NCBI RefSeq assembly: GCF_045310675.1
Contig: NZ_JBJHZZ010000002.1
Location: 124,001 to 188,000 of the forward strand
Direction: 5' to 3'
From: Clostridium_AT stratigraminis
Lineage (GTDB): Bacteria; Bacillota; Clostridia; Clostridiales; Clostridiaceae
Length of the DNA stretch: 64,000 bases
Position numbers and translations under genes: made by a program. Numbering within the stretch: position 1 is the first letter of the stretch; every line of letters begins with the position of its first letter. The notes beneath the pieces are model-generated. The model made no database searches, was not told where the DNA came from, and saw nothing but the letters and a program-made list of their open reading frames with translations. This document shows positions 25,408 through 33,837 of this stretch, one piece after another.

Positions 25408-27417
25408 CTATATAAGCAAGTGTACAATTGTATCTATTATCTTAATACCTATAAAGGGAGTTATAACTCCGCCAATACCATAAATAAGCATGTTTTTAGT
25501 CAATATTGCATTTGCTGAAGCTGGTTTATATTTAATCCCTCTCATAGCTATAGGTATTAAGGCTGGTATTACAACCGCATTAAATATTAAAGCTGAGAGT
25601 ATTGCGCTATTTGAAGATGACAGCTTCATGATATTAAGTACTCCAATAGCCGGCAAAGTAGCCGACATTATAGCTGGAAGTATTGCAAAATATTTTGCAA
25701 CATCATTTGCTATGCTGAAGGTTGTAAGTGAACCTCTTGTCATAAGAAGCTGCTTTCCTATTTCAACTACTTCTATAATCTTTGTAGGGTCTGAATCCAA
25801 GTCTATCATATTGGCAGCTTCCTTGGCAGCCATAGTGCCGCTGTTCATAGCAAGACCTACATCCGCCTGGGCAAGCGCCGGAGCATCGTTTGTTCCATCA
25901 CCAGTCATGGCAACAAGTCTTCCCTGGGCCTGCTCATTTTTAATTGCTGTAATTTTGTCTTCCGGCTTTGCCTGAGCAATAAAGTCATCTACTCCGGCTT
26001 CTCTTGCTATAGTTTGAGCCGTAAGAGGATTATCTCCTGTTACCATAATAGTCTTTATTCCCATAGCTCTAAGCTGTTTAAATCTTTCCTGCATTCCTGG
26101 CTTAATTATATCCTTTAGATATATAACGCCCAATATTTCCATATCTTTAACTACAACAAGAGGTGTTCCTCCCAGCCTTGAAATTCTTTCAACCTCTCCC
26201 TCTAAGTCCGCAGGAATAGTTCCTCCATTAGCTTTTACATAATCAATAACTGCTGCTGAGGCTCCCTTTCTGACAGCCAAGCCACTTTTAAAAATCATAC
26301 CGCTCATTCTTGTTTCTGCAGTAAATTCTATAACTTCTGCACCCTCTTCTATCCCATGTTCTTCCATTGTTCCAAGCTTATGAGCAAGCTCTACAATGGA
26401 ACGCCCTTCTGGAGTTGCATCTTTTAGAGATGATAACAGTGCATAGTAGGTTAATTCTTCGGCTGTATGTCCGCCTACTGGAACAAATTCGTCCGCCATC
26501 CTATTACCAAAGGTAATTGTTCCCGTTTTATCCAAAAGCATAGCACTTATGTCTCCGGTAACTTCTACTGCACGGCCGGACATTGCTATAACATTAAACT
26601 TTGTTACTCTGTCCATCCCAGCAATACCGATGGCTGATAAAAGTCCTCCAATAGTGGTTGGTATCAAACAAACCAGCAGAGCAATAAGAGTAGCAATATC
26701 TATATTTATTTTTACAAAACCAGCAATAGGGATAATTGTCCAAACAACCACTACAAATATTATAGTTAAACTTATGAGCAGTGTACTTAATGCTAATTCG
26801 TTTGGAGTCTTTTGTCTTGCAGCTCCTTCAACAAGACCTATCATTTTATCAAGGAAGGATTCTCCTGTGCTGACTGTTATTTTTATTTTTACAGTATTGC
26901 TTATAACCTTTGTTCCCCCTGTAACAGAGCTAAAATCTCCTCCAGCTTCCTTTATAACTGGTGCTGATTCACCGGTTATAGCAGATTCATCTACAGAAGC
27001 TATACCTTCAATTATTTCTCCATCACTTGGTATAATTTCTCCTGCAGAAACCTCAACTATATCACCTTTTTTAAGTTCAGAGGAACTTATGAGTTTTCTA
27101 TTTCCGTCTTTATCCATTAACTTAGCCTGGGTATCTTTTTTGGTTTTCTTAAGAGTATCGGCCTGTGCTTTGCCTCTTCCTTCTGCTATAGCTTCTGCAA
27201 AGTTAGCAAACAGCACAGTTACAAATAGTACTACAGTTATAGTCAGATTATAGCCAGTGCTTTGAGAAGACTTAAATAATTCAGGGAAAATCGATACAAG
27301 CAGCGTGAGCACTGTACCAAGTTCAACAATAAACATTATAGGATTTCTTACCATGGATTTTGGATTTAACTTTTTAAAGGAATTTATCACAGCACTTCTT
27401 ATTATTTCTTTATTCAT
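25408..27417 (-). CDS. kdpB: Potassium-transporting ATPase KdpB (P-type ATPase)
   Basis: A 669-residue catalytic subunit that hydrolyses ATP to drive K+ uptake through KdpA. Membrane helices lie at about 27-50 and 57-75. The actuator domain has TGES at 148-151. Further helices (about 212-262) precede the phosphorylated Asp296 in DKTGT. The ATP and hinge motifs MVTGDN and MTGDGTNDAPAL follow, then three C-terminal helices. This is complete for the family. The ATG at 27417 follows GGAGGTG, 15 nt after the kdpA stop. A stand-alone copy of its actuator domain is encoded at 32872-33318. Confidence 0.97.
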   Translation of the reverse strand: MNKEIIRSAVINSFKKLNPKSMVRNPIMFIVELGTVLTLLVSIFPELFKSSQSTGYNLTITVVLFVTVLFANFAEAIAEGRGKAQADTLKKTKKDTQAKLMDKDGNRKLISSSELKKGDIVEVSAGEIIPSDGEIIEGIASVDESAITGESAPVIKEAGGDFSSVTGGTKVISNTVKIKITVSTGESFLDKMIGLVEGAARQKTPNELALSTLLISLTIIFVVVVWTIIPIAGFVKINIDIATLIALLVCLIPTTIGGLLSAIGIAGMDRVTKFNVIAMSGRAVEVTGDISAMLLDKTGTITFGNRMADEFVPVGGHTAEELTYYALLSSLKDATPEGRSIVELAHKLGTMEEHGIEEGAEVIEFTAETRMSGMIFKSGLAVRKGASAAVIDYVKANGGTIPADLEGEVERISRLGGTPLVVVKDMEILGVIYLKDIIKPGMQERFKQLRAMGIKTIMVTGDNPLTAQTIAREAGVDDFIAQAKPEDKITAIKNEQAQGRLVAMTGDGTNDAPALAQADVGLAMNSGTMAAKEAANMIDLDSDPTKIIEVVEIGKQLLMTRGSLTTFSIANDVAKYFAILPAIMSATLPAIGVLNIMKLSSSNSAILSALIFNAVVIPALIPIAMRGIKYKPASANAILTKNMLIYGIGGVITPFIGIKIIDTIVHLLI

Positions 27418-27432
27418 TATCTCAGCACCTCC

Positions 27433-29112
27433 TTATAATAAACTTAAAAACTCTGAAATTGGTCCAAGAATCAGTGCAGGGAAAAATGTTAATGCTCCAA
27501 CTATCATAATTATTGAAATAAATAAAACACCAAAAAGAGCATTATCTGTTCTAAAGGTTCCTGGTGATGGCTCAAGTTTAGTCTTTCTGGCCATAGAACC
27601 GGCTATAGCGATAAGAAGTACTATTGTTACATATCTTCCAAGGAGCATTATAATTCCTGTCAGTGTATTCATATAAGTTGTATTTCCATTAAAGCCTGCA
27701 AATTCAGAACCATTATTTGCTGCGGAGGTTGTAAATTCATAAATCATTTGAGTAAGTCCATGGAAGCCTGGATTTGTTATATGAGCGCCTGCAAGCCCTA
27801 AAACTATTGTAATTGCTGAAGCAAACAATATTAAAAGAGGATGTATTAATATTGCCAAGGCTGCTAATTTTATTTCCCTAGTCTCAATCTTATTTCCAAG
27901 GTATTCCGGGGTTCTTCCTACCATCAAACCTGTGATAAAAACTGTCAGTATAGCGTAAAGAATTATATTTTCAATTCCTGCTCCATCTCCGCCAAATATT
28001 GTATTAAGCATCATAAATGTTAAAGGAACCGCTCCTCCTAAGGGAGTAAAGGAATCATGCATAGAATTTACTGAACCTGTTGTAAAAGCTGTAGTTACTC
28101 CTGAAAAAATAGCAGAGTCTCCTACTCCAAACCTTGTTTCTTTTCCTTCCATATTACCTAAAGAATTATTTAAAACCATGTTGGTATATGGTTTTCCACC
28201 ATGCGTCTCTGAAAATATTGCAAGCGAAGTTAAACCTATAAATATAATCATCAGGGACACATAAAGCACTATTGAATGTTTTTTATTTTTCACCATCAGT
28301 CCAAAGGTATAAATCAAAGCAGCAGGTATCATCATCATCGATAAAATCTCAATTATATTTGTAAAGAAAGTTGGATTTTCAAAAGGATGTGATGAGTTTG
28401 CTGCAAAAAATCCTCCTCCGTTTGTACCTAAATGCTTTATTGACTCCAAAACTGCTATAGGTCCTGTTAATATAGTTTGTGTGCCACCCTGCAGCGTCTT
28501 AGCAGCATAAACCTTTCCAAGCGTCTGCGGCACACCTTGAGATACAAGTATTAGAGTTGCTACAATTGAAAATGGAAGCAAAACCCTTGTAATTATTCTT
28601 ATAAAATCAACGTAGAAATTCCCAAGGCTATCTCTCTTTTGTGCAATACCTCTTATAATGGCAAAGGCTGTTGCGATGCCGGAAGCTGCTGAGGTAAACA
28701 TTAAAAATACAATAATAATCATTTGAGAGAGATAGGTTATCCCGCTTTCTCCAGCATAATGCTGAAGATTTGTATTTGTCATAAAGCTAATTGCTGTGTT
28801 GAAGGCAAGAGCTAAATTCATTCCATGAGCACCAGTTGGATTGTAAGGCAGTGCCCCTTGTATAAGCAAAATAATGAAAGCTGCCAGCATCATAATTACA
28901 TTGGTAATTAAAAACGCTTTGGAATATTCTCTCCAGCCCATTCCTATCGTCTTGTCTACACCAATAATTTTGTAAATAAAATTATCAGCAAAGTTAAAGA
29001 AGCCGCCATTAGATATATCCTCATAATTTGCTGTTTTATAAAGATATATACCAAGGGGCTTAGTAATTAAAATAATAATTAAAATAATAATTGCCAGTTC
29101 CAAATAAGACAT
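27433..29112 (-). CDS. kdpA: Potassium-transporting ATPase KdpA (K+ channel-like subunit)
   Basis: A 559-residue, polytopic K+-binding subunit related to Ktr/Trk channels. Four pore-loop repeats are recognisable by TNTNLQHYAGESG, GTNGGGFFAANSSHPFENP, FGGDGAGIENI and NNGSEFAGF. The length is normal. The ATG at 29112 follows GGAGGAC and the gene starts 30 nt after kdpF. Expression probably depends on the leader and terminator found before kdpF. Confidence 0.97.
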   Translation of the reverse strand: MSYLELAIIILIIILITKPLGIYLYKTANYEDISNGGFFNFADNFIYKIIGVDKTIGMGWREYSKAFLITNVIMMLAAFIILLIQGALPYNPTGAHGMNLALAFNTAISFMTNTNLQHYAGESGITYLSQMIIIVFLMFTSAASGIATAFAIIRGIAQKRDSLGNFYVDFIRIITRVLLPFSIVATLILVSQGVPQTLGKVYAAKTLQGGTQTILTGPIAVLESIKHLGTNGGGFFAANSSHPFENPTFFTNIIEILSMMMIPAALIYTFGLMVKNKKHSIVLYVSLMIIFIGLTSLAIFSETHGGKPYTNMVLNNSLGNMEGKETRFGVGDSAIFSGVTTAFTTGSVNSMHDSFTPLGGAVPLTFMMLNTIFGGDGAGIENIILYAILTVFITGLMVGRTPEYLGNKIETREIKLAALAILIHPLLILFASAITIVLGLAGAHITNPGFHGLTQMIYEFTTSAANNGSEFAGFNGNTTYMNTLTGIIMLLGRYVTIVLLIAIAGSMARKTKLEPSPGTFRTDNALFGVLFISIIMIVGALTFFPALILGPISEFLSLL

Positions 29113-29142
29113 ACGAAGTCCTCCTCAATCAAACTTGTCTAA

Positions 29143-29220
29143 TTAAAACTTTTCAGGCTCTAAAAGAGCATAAAATAAATAAATAATGACTGCTAGAAAA
29201 ATCACGCTTAAAAATACCAT
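29143..29220 (-). CDS. kdpF: KdpF, small membrane subunit
   Basis: A 25-residue single-helix peptide starting MVFLSVIFLAVIIYLFYALL and ending in EPEKF. This is the typical KdpF pattern of one hydrophobic helix followed by Leu-Leu-x-Pro-Glu-x-Phe. KdpF stabilises the KdpABC complex in the membrane. The ATG at 29220 follows GGGGTGAAG. It is the first gene of the operon, 83 nt after an intrinsic terminator that caps the leader. Confidence 0.9.
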   Translation of the reverse strand: MVFLSVIFLAVIIYLFYALLEPEKF

Positions 29221-29297
29221 TACACTTCACCCCTGTTATGATTATTTTTAACTATTTAATAGTTATTATGTTTAATAAAGCTATTTTTAATGCTTTT

Positions 29298-29336
29298 ATA
29301 AAAAAAGCAGAATCCTAGATAACTAGACATTCTGCT
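29298..29336 (-). terminator. Leader terminator (attenuator) before kdpF
   Basis: Arms AGCAGAAT and ATTCTGCT enclose CTAG-ATAA-CTAG; on the minus strand seven T residues follow (29300-29306). It can only stop transcription running towards kdpF, from a start upstream of it. That makes it an attenuator for the kdp operon. Confidence 0.8.
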
Positions 29337-29396
29337 TCTGTTAACTTTATGTTAATATAATATATCTACAACTTTTACTCCACAATTTGAAAATCC

Positions 29397-29524
29397 TTGC
29401 CTAAATTAGCCAGAAAGTCTTGGTTAGGGCAATGTAACTGATTTCACGTCATATTATCTCAGCTAATATTTAAGTTAGTCTGTTTTAGACAACAACTCAG
29501 GTACATAAAAAAGTATTTTATACC
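29397..29524 (-). ncRNA. Candidate structured 5' leader of kdpFABCD
   Basis: Upstream of the kdpF terminator, three hairpins can be drawn: 29500-29524 (GGTAyATAAAA-type arms), 29474-29493 (GTCTAAAACAGAC on the minus strand) and 29397-29432 (TTGCCCTAACCA with its imperfect complement). Together with the terminator they look like a riboswitch- or antiterminator-controlled leader. The conserved boxes of the c-di-AMP (ydaO) riboswitch, which often controls K+ transporters, are not found. The class is unknown. Confidence 0.4.
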
Positions 29525-29581
29525 TATACATGGGCTCTAGTCTCAAATTACTAATAACTTATAATTAGCGATACTTATGGT

Positions 29582-29610
29582 TTGACTTTTATATTTGTAA
29601 AATTTATACT
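29582..29610 (+). promoter_or_regulatory. Promoter of the sensor kinase/response regulator operon
   Basis: TTGACT (29582-29587), a 17-nt spacer and TATACT (29605-29610) form a near-consensus sigma-A promoter about 78 nt before the kinase start codon. It points away from the kdp operon. Confidence 0.65.
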
Positions 29611-29694
29611 AATTTTATTAAATTAAAGCTTCATAGTTTTAGAAATATAACAATTAAAAATATTATGGACCTATGAGGATTACAGGAGGGTACC

Positions 29695-31530
29695 ATGCTT
29701 AAAACTCTGAAAGGTAAATTTCTAACTGTTTACTCATTTTTAGTTTTTATTACTGCTGTGTTAGGGATTGTTTCAGCTATTAACGTGTATTCATTAAGCA
29801 GGAGCATTCAAAATTTAATGACTGATAATTATAAGAGCATAAGTGCAGTAAGCTTTATGCTTGAGGCGCTGGATGGGCAGAACGCCGCAACCTTAAGTTA
29901 TATAAATATGGATAAAAATCAGGCCATAAGTAGTTTTAATAATTACAGCAATGATTTTTATAAGTGGTATTACTTGGAAGGCGGAAACATAACGGAAAAT
30001 GGCGAAAAAGAACTCGTTAATGAAGTACAAACTTCATATGTAAAATATTTGACTTTATTTTCAAAGCTTCAAGAACTATCGCTGCAGCCTAATACTGATA
30101 AGACTACAGCTTTTTATAATAATGAAATCTACCCCCAATATAATACATTAAAGAAACTTCTAAGAGATATATCTTCACTTAATGAAAAGGCAATGTTTAA
30201 TGGCAGAGAAAGAGTAACAGAAGCCTCTGAGAATTCTATGTACTTTATTCTAATTTTATCAGCGCTTTCTGTTTTAGGGGGTTTTGCTGTTGCGTGGCTA
30301 TCTTTACGTAAATTCTTGAGTCCGCTATACGCTTTGCGTGACAATATGAAAGCACTTAAAGAAGGTGAGTTAAATAAACATACAGAAATAGTTAGTGAAG
30401 ATGAGATAGGTGAATTGTCTAAAGAATTCAATGATATGACACAAAGACTTCTTGAATTTGAACAGAGTACCTTAGGCAAAATTTTGGCTGAAAAGAATAA
30501 GTCCTTAGCAATAGTAAAAAGCATTTCAGATCCAATACTTGTTATGGATACAGACTATAAAATAGCGTTAGTAAATGACGCCTTTGAGGAATTGTTTGAC
30601 CTTAAGGAAGAAGCCGTAATAAACAGGTATTTTCTTGAAGTTATTAGAAATGGTGAATTATATGATTATATTAAGAATATATATGATTTGCGGGATGGGG
30701 AAGCACAGAAAAATATATTTTATTTTAATTACAACAATAAAGATTATTATTACAATGTACTTGTTACAAAACTTAATGAGTTTAATAATAAAAAATATGG
30801 TCTGGTTGTGCTATTTCAAAATGTAACAGGATTAAAGCAAGTGGAAAAACTTAAAAGTGATTTTATTGCCACAGTTTCACATGAGTTTAAGACTCCCTTT
30901 ACATCTATAATGATGGGTTCCAGCCTGATCTTTGAAGAAGCCGCTGGGAGCATAAATGAAAAACAAAAAGAAATAATGAGCACTATAAATGAGGAAAGTG
31001 AAAAGTTATTAAATTTAGTCAATAACCTCCTTCAGATTTCTAAATTGGAGTCTAGTAAGTCAATATTTAAAATAGAACCTCACTCCGTAGAAGCTATTAT
31101 TACAAATAGTATTAAAGGTTTTATTGAAAAGGCAAAAGAGAAAAATATTAGTTTACAATATAACATTATGGATAATGGTTTAAAAGTTAATGTGGATTTT
31201 GATAAGACAACCTGGGTTTTAAACAACTTAATATCAAATGCCTTAAAATATACTCATTCAGGCGATAATATACTTATTACAGCTTTTGTTAAACAAAATA
31301 AGATGTGTATATCAGTTAAGGATATGGGTGACGGAATACCTGAAGGTTATACTGAAAAGATTTTTGAGAAGTTTGTGCAGGTTGAAGGTACCGAAGATAA
31401 AGGTACTGGATTAGGACTTGCCATAGCTAAAGAAATTGTGGAGGCTCAAAGCGGTGAAATATGGTGTGAAAGTAAACTTGGAGAGGGTAGTACCTTTACT
31501 TTTACACTACCGTTGTTTCAGGAAGAATAG
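29695..31530 (+). CDS. Membrane sensor histidine kinase (HAMP-PAS-HisKA-HATPase)
   Basis: A 611-residue sensor kinase. TM1 is at about 9-31 and a helical outer sensor at about 32-180. TM2 lies at about 182-204, HAMP at 205-257 and a PAS domain at about 270-380. The phosphoacceptor is His396 in FIATVSHEFKTPF. The ATPase domain has the N-box NNLISNALKYTHSG, the G1 box DMGDGIP and the G2 box GTGLGLAIAKEIV. It is divergent from the kdp operon, whose KdpD lacks a kinase domain, so it is a natural candidate to replace that function. The ATG at 29695 follows ACAGGAGG. Signal unknown. Confidence 0.93.
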   Translation: MLKTLKGKFLTVYSFLVFITAVLGIVSAINVYSLSRSIQNLMTDNYKSISAVSFMLEALDGQNAATLSYINMDKNQAISSFNNYSNDFYKWYYLEGGNITENGEKELVNEVQTSYVKYLTLFSKLQELSLQPNTDKTTAFYNNEIYPQYNTLKKLLRDISSLNEKAMFNGRERVTEASENSMYFILILSALSVLGGFAVAWLSLRKFLSPLYALRDNMKALKEGELNKHTEIVSEDEIGELSKEFNDMTQRLLEFEQSTLGKILAEKNKSLAIVKSISDPILVMDTDYKIALVNDAFEELFDLKEEAVINRYFLEVIRNGELYDYIKNIYDLRDGEAQKNIFYFNYNNKDYYYNVLVTKLNEFNNKKYGLVVLFQNVTGLKQVEKLKSDFIATVSHEFKTPFTSIMMGSSLIFEEAAGSINEKQKEIMSTINEESEKLLNLVNNLLQISKLESSKSIFKIEPHSVEAIITNSIKGFIEKAKEKNISLQYNIMDNGLKVNVDFDKTTWVLNNLISNALKYTHSGDNILITAFVKQNKMCISVKDMGDGIPEGYTEKIFEKFVQVEGTEDKGTGLGLAIAKEIVEAQSGEIWCESKLGEGSTFTFTLPLFQEE

Positions 31531-31551
31531 ATTATACAGGGAGGATAGAAT

Positions 31552-32172
31552 ATGAAAAAGGTACTGGTGATAGATGATACAAAAAATATAAAGCTTCTTC
31601 TTACTACTTGTCTGGAATATAGCGGCTATAAGGTTTTTACAGCAAGTAATGGTATAGAAGCTTTAGATATAATAGGAAATGAAAAAGTAGATTTGATTTT
31701 TTTAGATATAAAAATGCCAGAGATTAGTGGTACGGAGGTATTGAGAAGAATGAGGGGTATTGGAATAGAAACCCCTGTTATTATAATGACAGCTTTTGGG
31801 ACAGTTAAAAATGCGGTAGAGTGCACCAAACTTGGAGCTGTAGCATACCTTCAAAAACCATTTACTGCAGAAAAGGTGAGGAATGTGCTTAGCGAGGTTG
31901 AACCATACTTGGAAGGTGGTACAACTTCAACAGAAAAACATATAAAAAAAGTTAAGGAATTGTTAGAGATTGGAGAACTGGAAGAAGCTTTTAACCTGCT
32001 TAAAAAAGCTTTATCTGAAAATGTAAATAACGGTGAAATATATGAGTTATTAGGTAAAGTATACAAACTTAGAGGTGACTTAAAAGATTCTGAAAGATTT
32101 TATAATATTAGCAACAATTTAAATAATTCTAATCGTAAAAGGGAGCAACAGGATTTAAAACTGAGATTATGA
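31552..32172 (+). CDS. Response regulator with TPR-like output domain
   Basis: A 206-residue protein. Residues 1-120 are a canonical receiver with acidic pocket DD at 8-9, phosphorylated Asp52 in LIFLDIKMP, Thr81 and Lys103 in LQKPF. The remaining 80 residues contain two helix-turn-helix repeats of TPR type (KELLEIGELEEAFNLLKKAL and YELLGKVYKLRGDLKDSERF). There is no winged helix, LytTR or GerE domain, so it cannot bind DNA in the usual KdpE manner. It starts 21 nt after the kinase gene with AGGGAGGA upstream. Output is probably by protein contact. Confidence 0.9.
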   Translation: MKKVLVIDDTKNIKLLLTTCLEYSGYKVFTASNGIEALDIIGNEKVDLIFLDIKMPEISGTEVLRRMRGIGIETPVIIMTAFGTVKNAVECTKLGAVAYLQKPFTAEKVRNVLSEVEPYLEGGTTSTEKHIKKVKELLEIGELEEAFNLLKKALSENVNNGEIYELLGKVYKLRGDLKDSERFYNISNNLNNSNRKREQQDLKLRL

Positions 32173-32303
32173 AGTATAATTTTACTGTTTAAGCTGTTTT
32201 AAATTTGAATATGTAATTTCCTGTCTGACTTTAAAATTGGTGTTTTGATTATTGGATAATATAATCAAAGCATACCAACAAATTAAAGGGGATGGAGCTC
32301 TTT

Positions 32304-32639
32304 ATGAAAAATCTTATTATTTTTATAGTATTTGCAGTTTTGCTTATATTTGTTTGTTTTAGATATAATGGTTACAATCCCTATTCAGGAACCTACGAAT
32401 TTACAGGCAATTCAAACTTAGAGTTAAAGCTGAATAATGATAACAGCTTTATTTTGTATTATGTAGTAGGTAAAGACAGCGAACTTATTAAAGGTAAGTA
32501 TCAAGTTAAAGATAACAGTATTACTTTAACTCCAAATAAAAACAATTTAGACAAATTCATTACCGAGACTCTGCATGGGAATGTAGAAGGTAAAAAGATA
32601 ATTGTTTCTGAGCTGCACGGTGATTTCATAGAATACTAA
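32304..32639 (+). CDS. Small membrane-anchored protein of unknown function
   Basis: A 111-residue protein with an N-terminal hydrophobic helix (about 3-20) and a beta-rich extracytoplasmic part (YSGTYEFTGNSNLELKLNNDNSFILYY, then KGKYQVKDNSITLTP). The alternating strands resemble small lipocalin-like or META-type domains of clostridial secreted proteins, but I cannot name a family. I chose the ATG at 32304, which has GGAG 6 nt upstream; an earlier ATG at 32292 directly abuts a GGGG. It follows the two-component genes by 131 nt. Confidence 0.65.
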   Translation: MKNLIIFIVFAVLLIFVCFRYNGYNPYSGTYEFTGNSNLELKLNNDNSFILYYVVGKDSELIKGKYQVKDNSITLTPNKNNLDKFITETLHGNVEGKKIIVSELHGDFIEY

Positions 32640-32799
32640 TTAATGGATGATAGCAGAAAAAAAGACTAGCCTCGATATCCTATGAGAAAAGACATTAAGA
32701 AATTAGTTACATTAGCTAAATTGAGTTTTTTTGATTATTTTTGATAAGGAGATAGAATTTGTATTTAAATAACAAATATTATATGATACTAGCATATTA

Positions 32800-32842
32800 A
32801 ACTAAAGCAAAAGGTCTTAGGGGTTTTTGCTTTAGTTTTTTT
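32800..32842 (+). terminator. Rho-independent terminator before the kdpB fragment
   Basis: A 13-bp stem AACTAAAGCAAAA/TTTTGCTTTAGTT with a run of T residues. It ends transcription from the small membrane protein gene. Confidence 0.85.
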
Positions 32843-32871
32843 AAGTAACTACCTGATAAGGAGGCTTTATT

Positions 32872-33318
32872 ATGAAGGTAGTAAATGCATTTATAATATT
32901 ATTGATAAAATTTGTAGGTGTCATTAAAAGATGTTTATTATTTAGAAAAACATCCAGCAATTTTAATTCAACTACCAACCATACATCTATAGTAAAAGTT
33001 CTTGGTAAGAATCAAAAAACAAAATATATATGCTCTAACTCTCTGAAAAAAGGAGATTTAATAGAAATTTCAGCAGGACAAATTATACCTTGTGATGGTG
33101 AAATAATTGAAGGAATGGCTATAATTGATGAGTCAGCTATGACAGGGGAATCTGCCCCTGTTGTGAGAGAAGCAGGCGGAGATTTAAGCAAGGTAACAGG
33201 AGGCACTAAGGTTGTATGCAATACCATAAAGGTAAAAGTAACTTCTCCGCTTAAAAAAGAATATGCAGAAAAAAATGAAAAAAATAACAAGATTAATAAT
33301 ATAAATTTTGAGATGTAG
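32872..33318 (+). pseudogene. Stand-alone KdpB actuator-domain fragment
   Basis: A 148-residue frame with a strong ribosome-binding site (AAGGAGG). Residues 56-125 match the KdpB actuator domain in this window (KKGDLIEISAGQIIPCDGEIIEG, TGES at 91-94, SKVTGGTKVV). The N-terminus carries a short hydrophobic stretch and basic residues unlike KdpB, and the C-terminus runs into a Lys/Asn-rich tail. All membrane, phosphorylation and nucleotide-binding parts of the pump are missing, so it cannot transport. A kdpD fragment follows directly. It is most likely the relic of a second kdp locus, although the intact frame and ribosome-binding site leave open a small regulatory protein. Confidence 0.7.
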
Positions 33319-33329
33319 TTTGTGTATAA

Positions 33330-33473
33330 GCTATAAGAAATCAAGATGTTGTAGAACTTATAAATAAACATAAGAGTTATGACTGCAGTAAACTACAATA
33401 TCTTGAAAGTTTTAATGATTATGCAAATAGAATGTCCGGTGTAAAAGTAAAAGAAACTGTTGCTGTACGGTAG
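33330..33473 (+). pseudogene. kdpD fragment
   Basis: An open frame of 47 codons without a start codon, ending in TAG. Its translation contains LQYLESFNDYANRMSGVKVK, which aligns with IQHFESLNDYVNRMTGVKVR of the KdpD in this window. The upstream QDVVELIN matches QDVQEIIE at the same spacing, less one residue. About 40 codons of KdpD survive. Nothing else of the gene remains. Confidence 0.75.
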
Positions 33474-33559
33474 AGAAACAGTATTTACGAATTATGGTTT
33501 TCATGAATAATATAAAGTTCGTTACAATACGGATATTAAAAATAATTTTGTCCAGAATG

Positions 33560-33588
33560 TTGTAATTTATATTTTAAGGTGTTATTAT
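33560..33588 (+). promoter_or_regulatory. Probable promoter of the purine operon
   Basis: TTGTAA (33560-33565), a 17-nt spacer and TATTAT (33583-33588) with an extended TG one base upstream. Transcription would start about 15-20 nt before the purine aptamer. Confidence 0.5.
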
Positions 33589-33612
33589 GTATTTATCAAA
33601 CAACTTAATAAT

Positions 33613-33686
33613 TCATCCATATAATTCCGATGATAGGGTTCGGAAGTTTCTACGAGAAAACCGTAAATTTTCTGGCTATGGGTGAG
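33613..33686 (+). promoter_or_regulatory. Purine riboswitch aptamer, guanine class
   Basis: P1 pairs CATCCATA (33614-33621) with TATGGGTG (33677-33684). The J1/2 TAATT, P2 TTCCGA/TCGGAA with loop TGATAGGG, the invariant J2/3 segment AGTTTCTAC and P3 AGAAAA/TTTTCT with loop CCGTAAA all match the purine riboswitch. The base in J3/1 that sets specificity (GGCTATG) is C, which pairs with guanine or hypoxanthine. The base before it is G, whereas A is usual. Ligand binding would favour the terminator at 33774. Confidence 0.92.
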
Positions 33687-33773
33687 TCCTGGAAATTAAA
33701 GCTTATGTTTATACAGCTTTTATTAAAGTTGGCTAAATGTACTAAGTTTTATTTGTTATGTAGTTTTATATTT

Positions 33774-33820
33774 AATTCCAGCATGGACTTACCTAAGTCT
33801 GTGTTGGAATTTTTTATTTT
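33774..33820 (+). terminator. Riboswitch-controlled terminator before purL
   Basis: Arms AATTCCAGCA and TGTTGGAATT, with an inner GACTT/AAGTC stem, are followed by TTTTTTATTTT. It ends only a few bases before the purL ribosome-binding site, so readthrough is needed for the whole pur operon. Confidence 0.88.
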
Positions 33821-33837
33821 GCAGAGGAGTGTTGTCT

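Noticed and set aside
26549..27253. Long plus-strand ORF of 234 codons opposite kdpB
   Set aside because: Antisense shadow of kdpB, with codon use and composition that follow the real gene; no ribosome-binding site.
27305..27676. Plus-strand ORF opposite the kdpA/kdpB junction
   Set aside because: Shadow of conserved kdpA and kdpB sequence.
29340..29640. c-di-AMP (ydaO/yuaA) riboswitch in the kdp leader
   Set aside because: Expected from the neighbourhood, but the conserved GCTTAATCT, GGGGGACCCA and GGGGTGAATCC-like boxes are not present on the minus strand.
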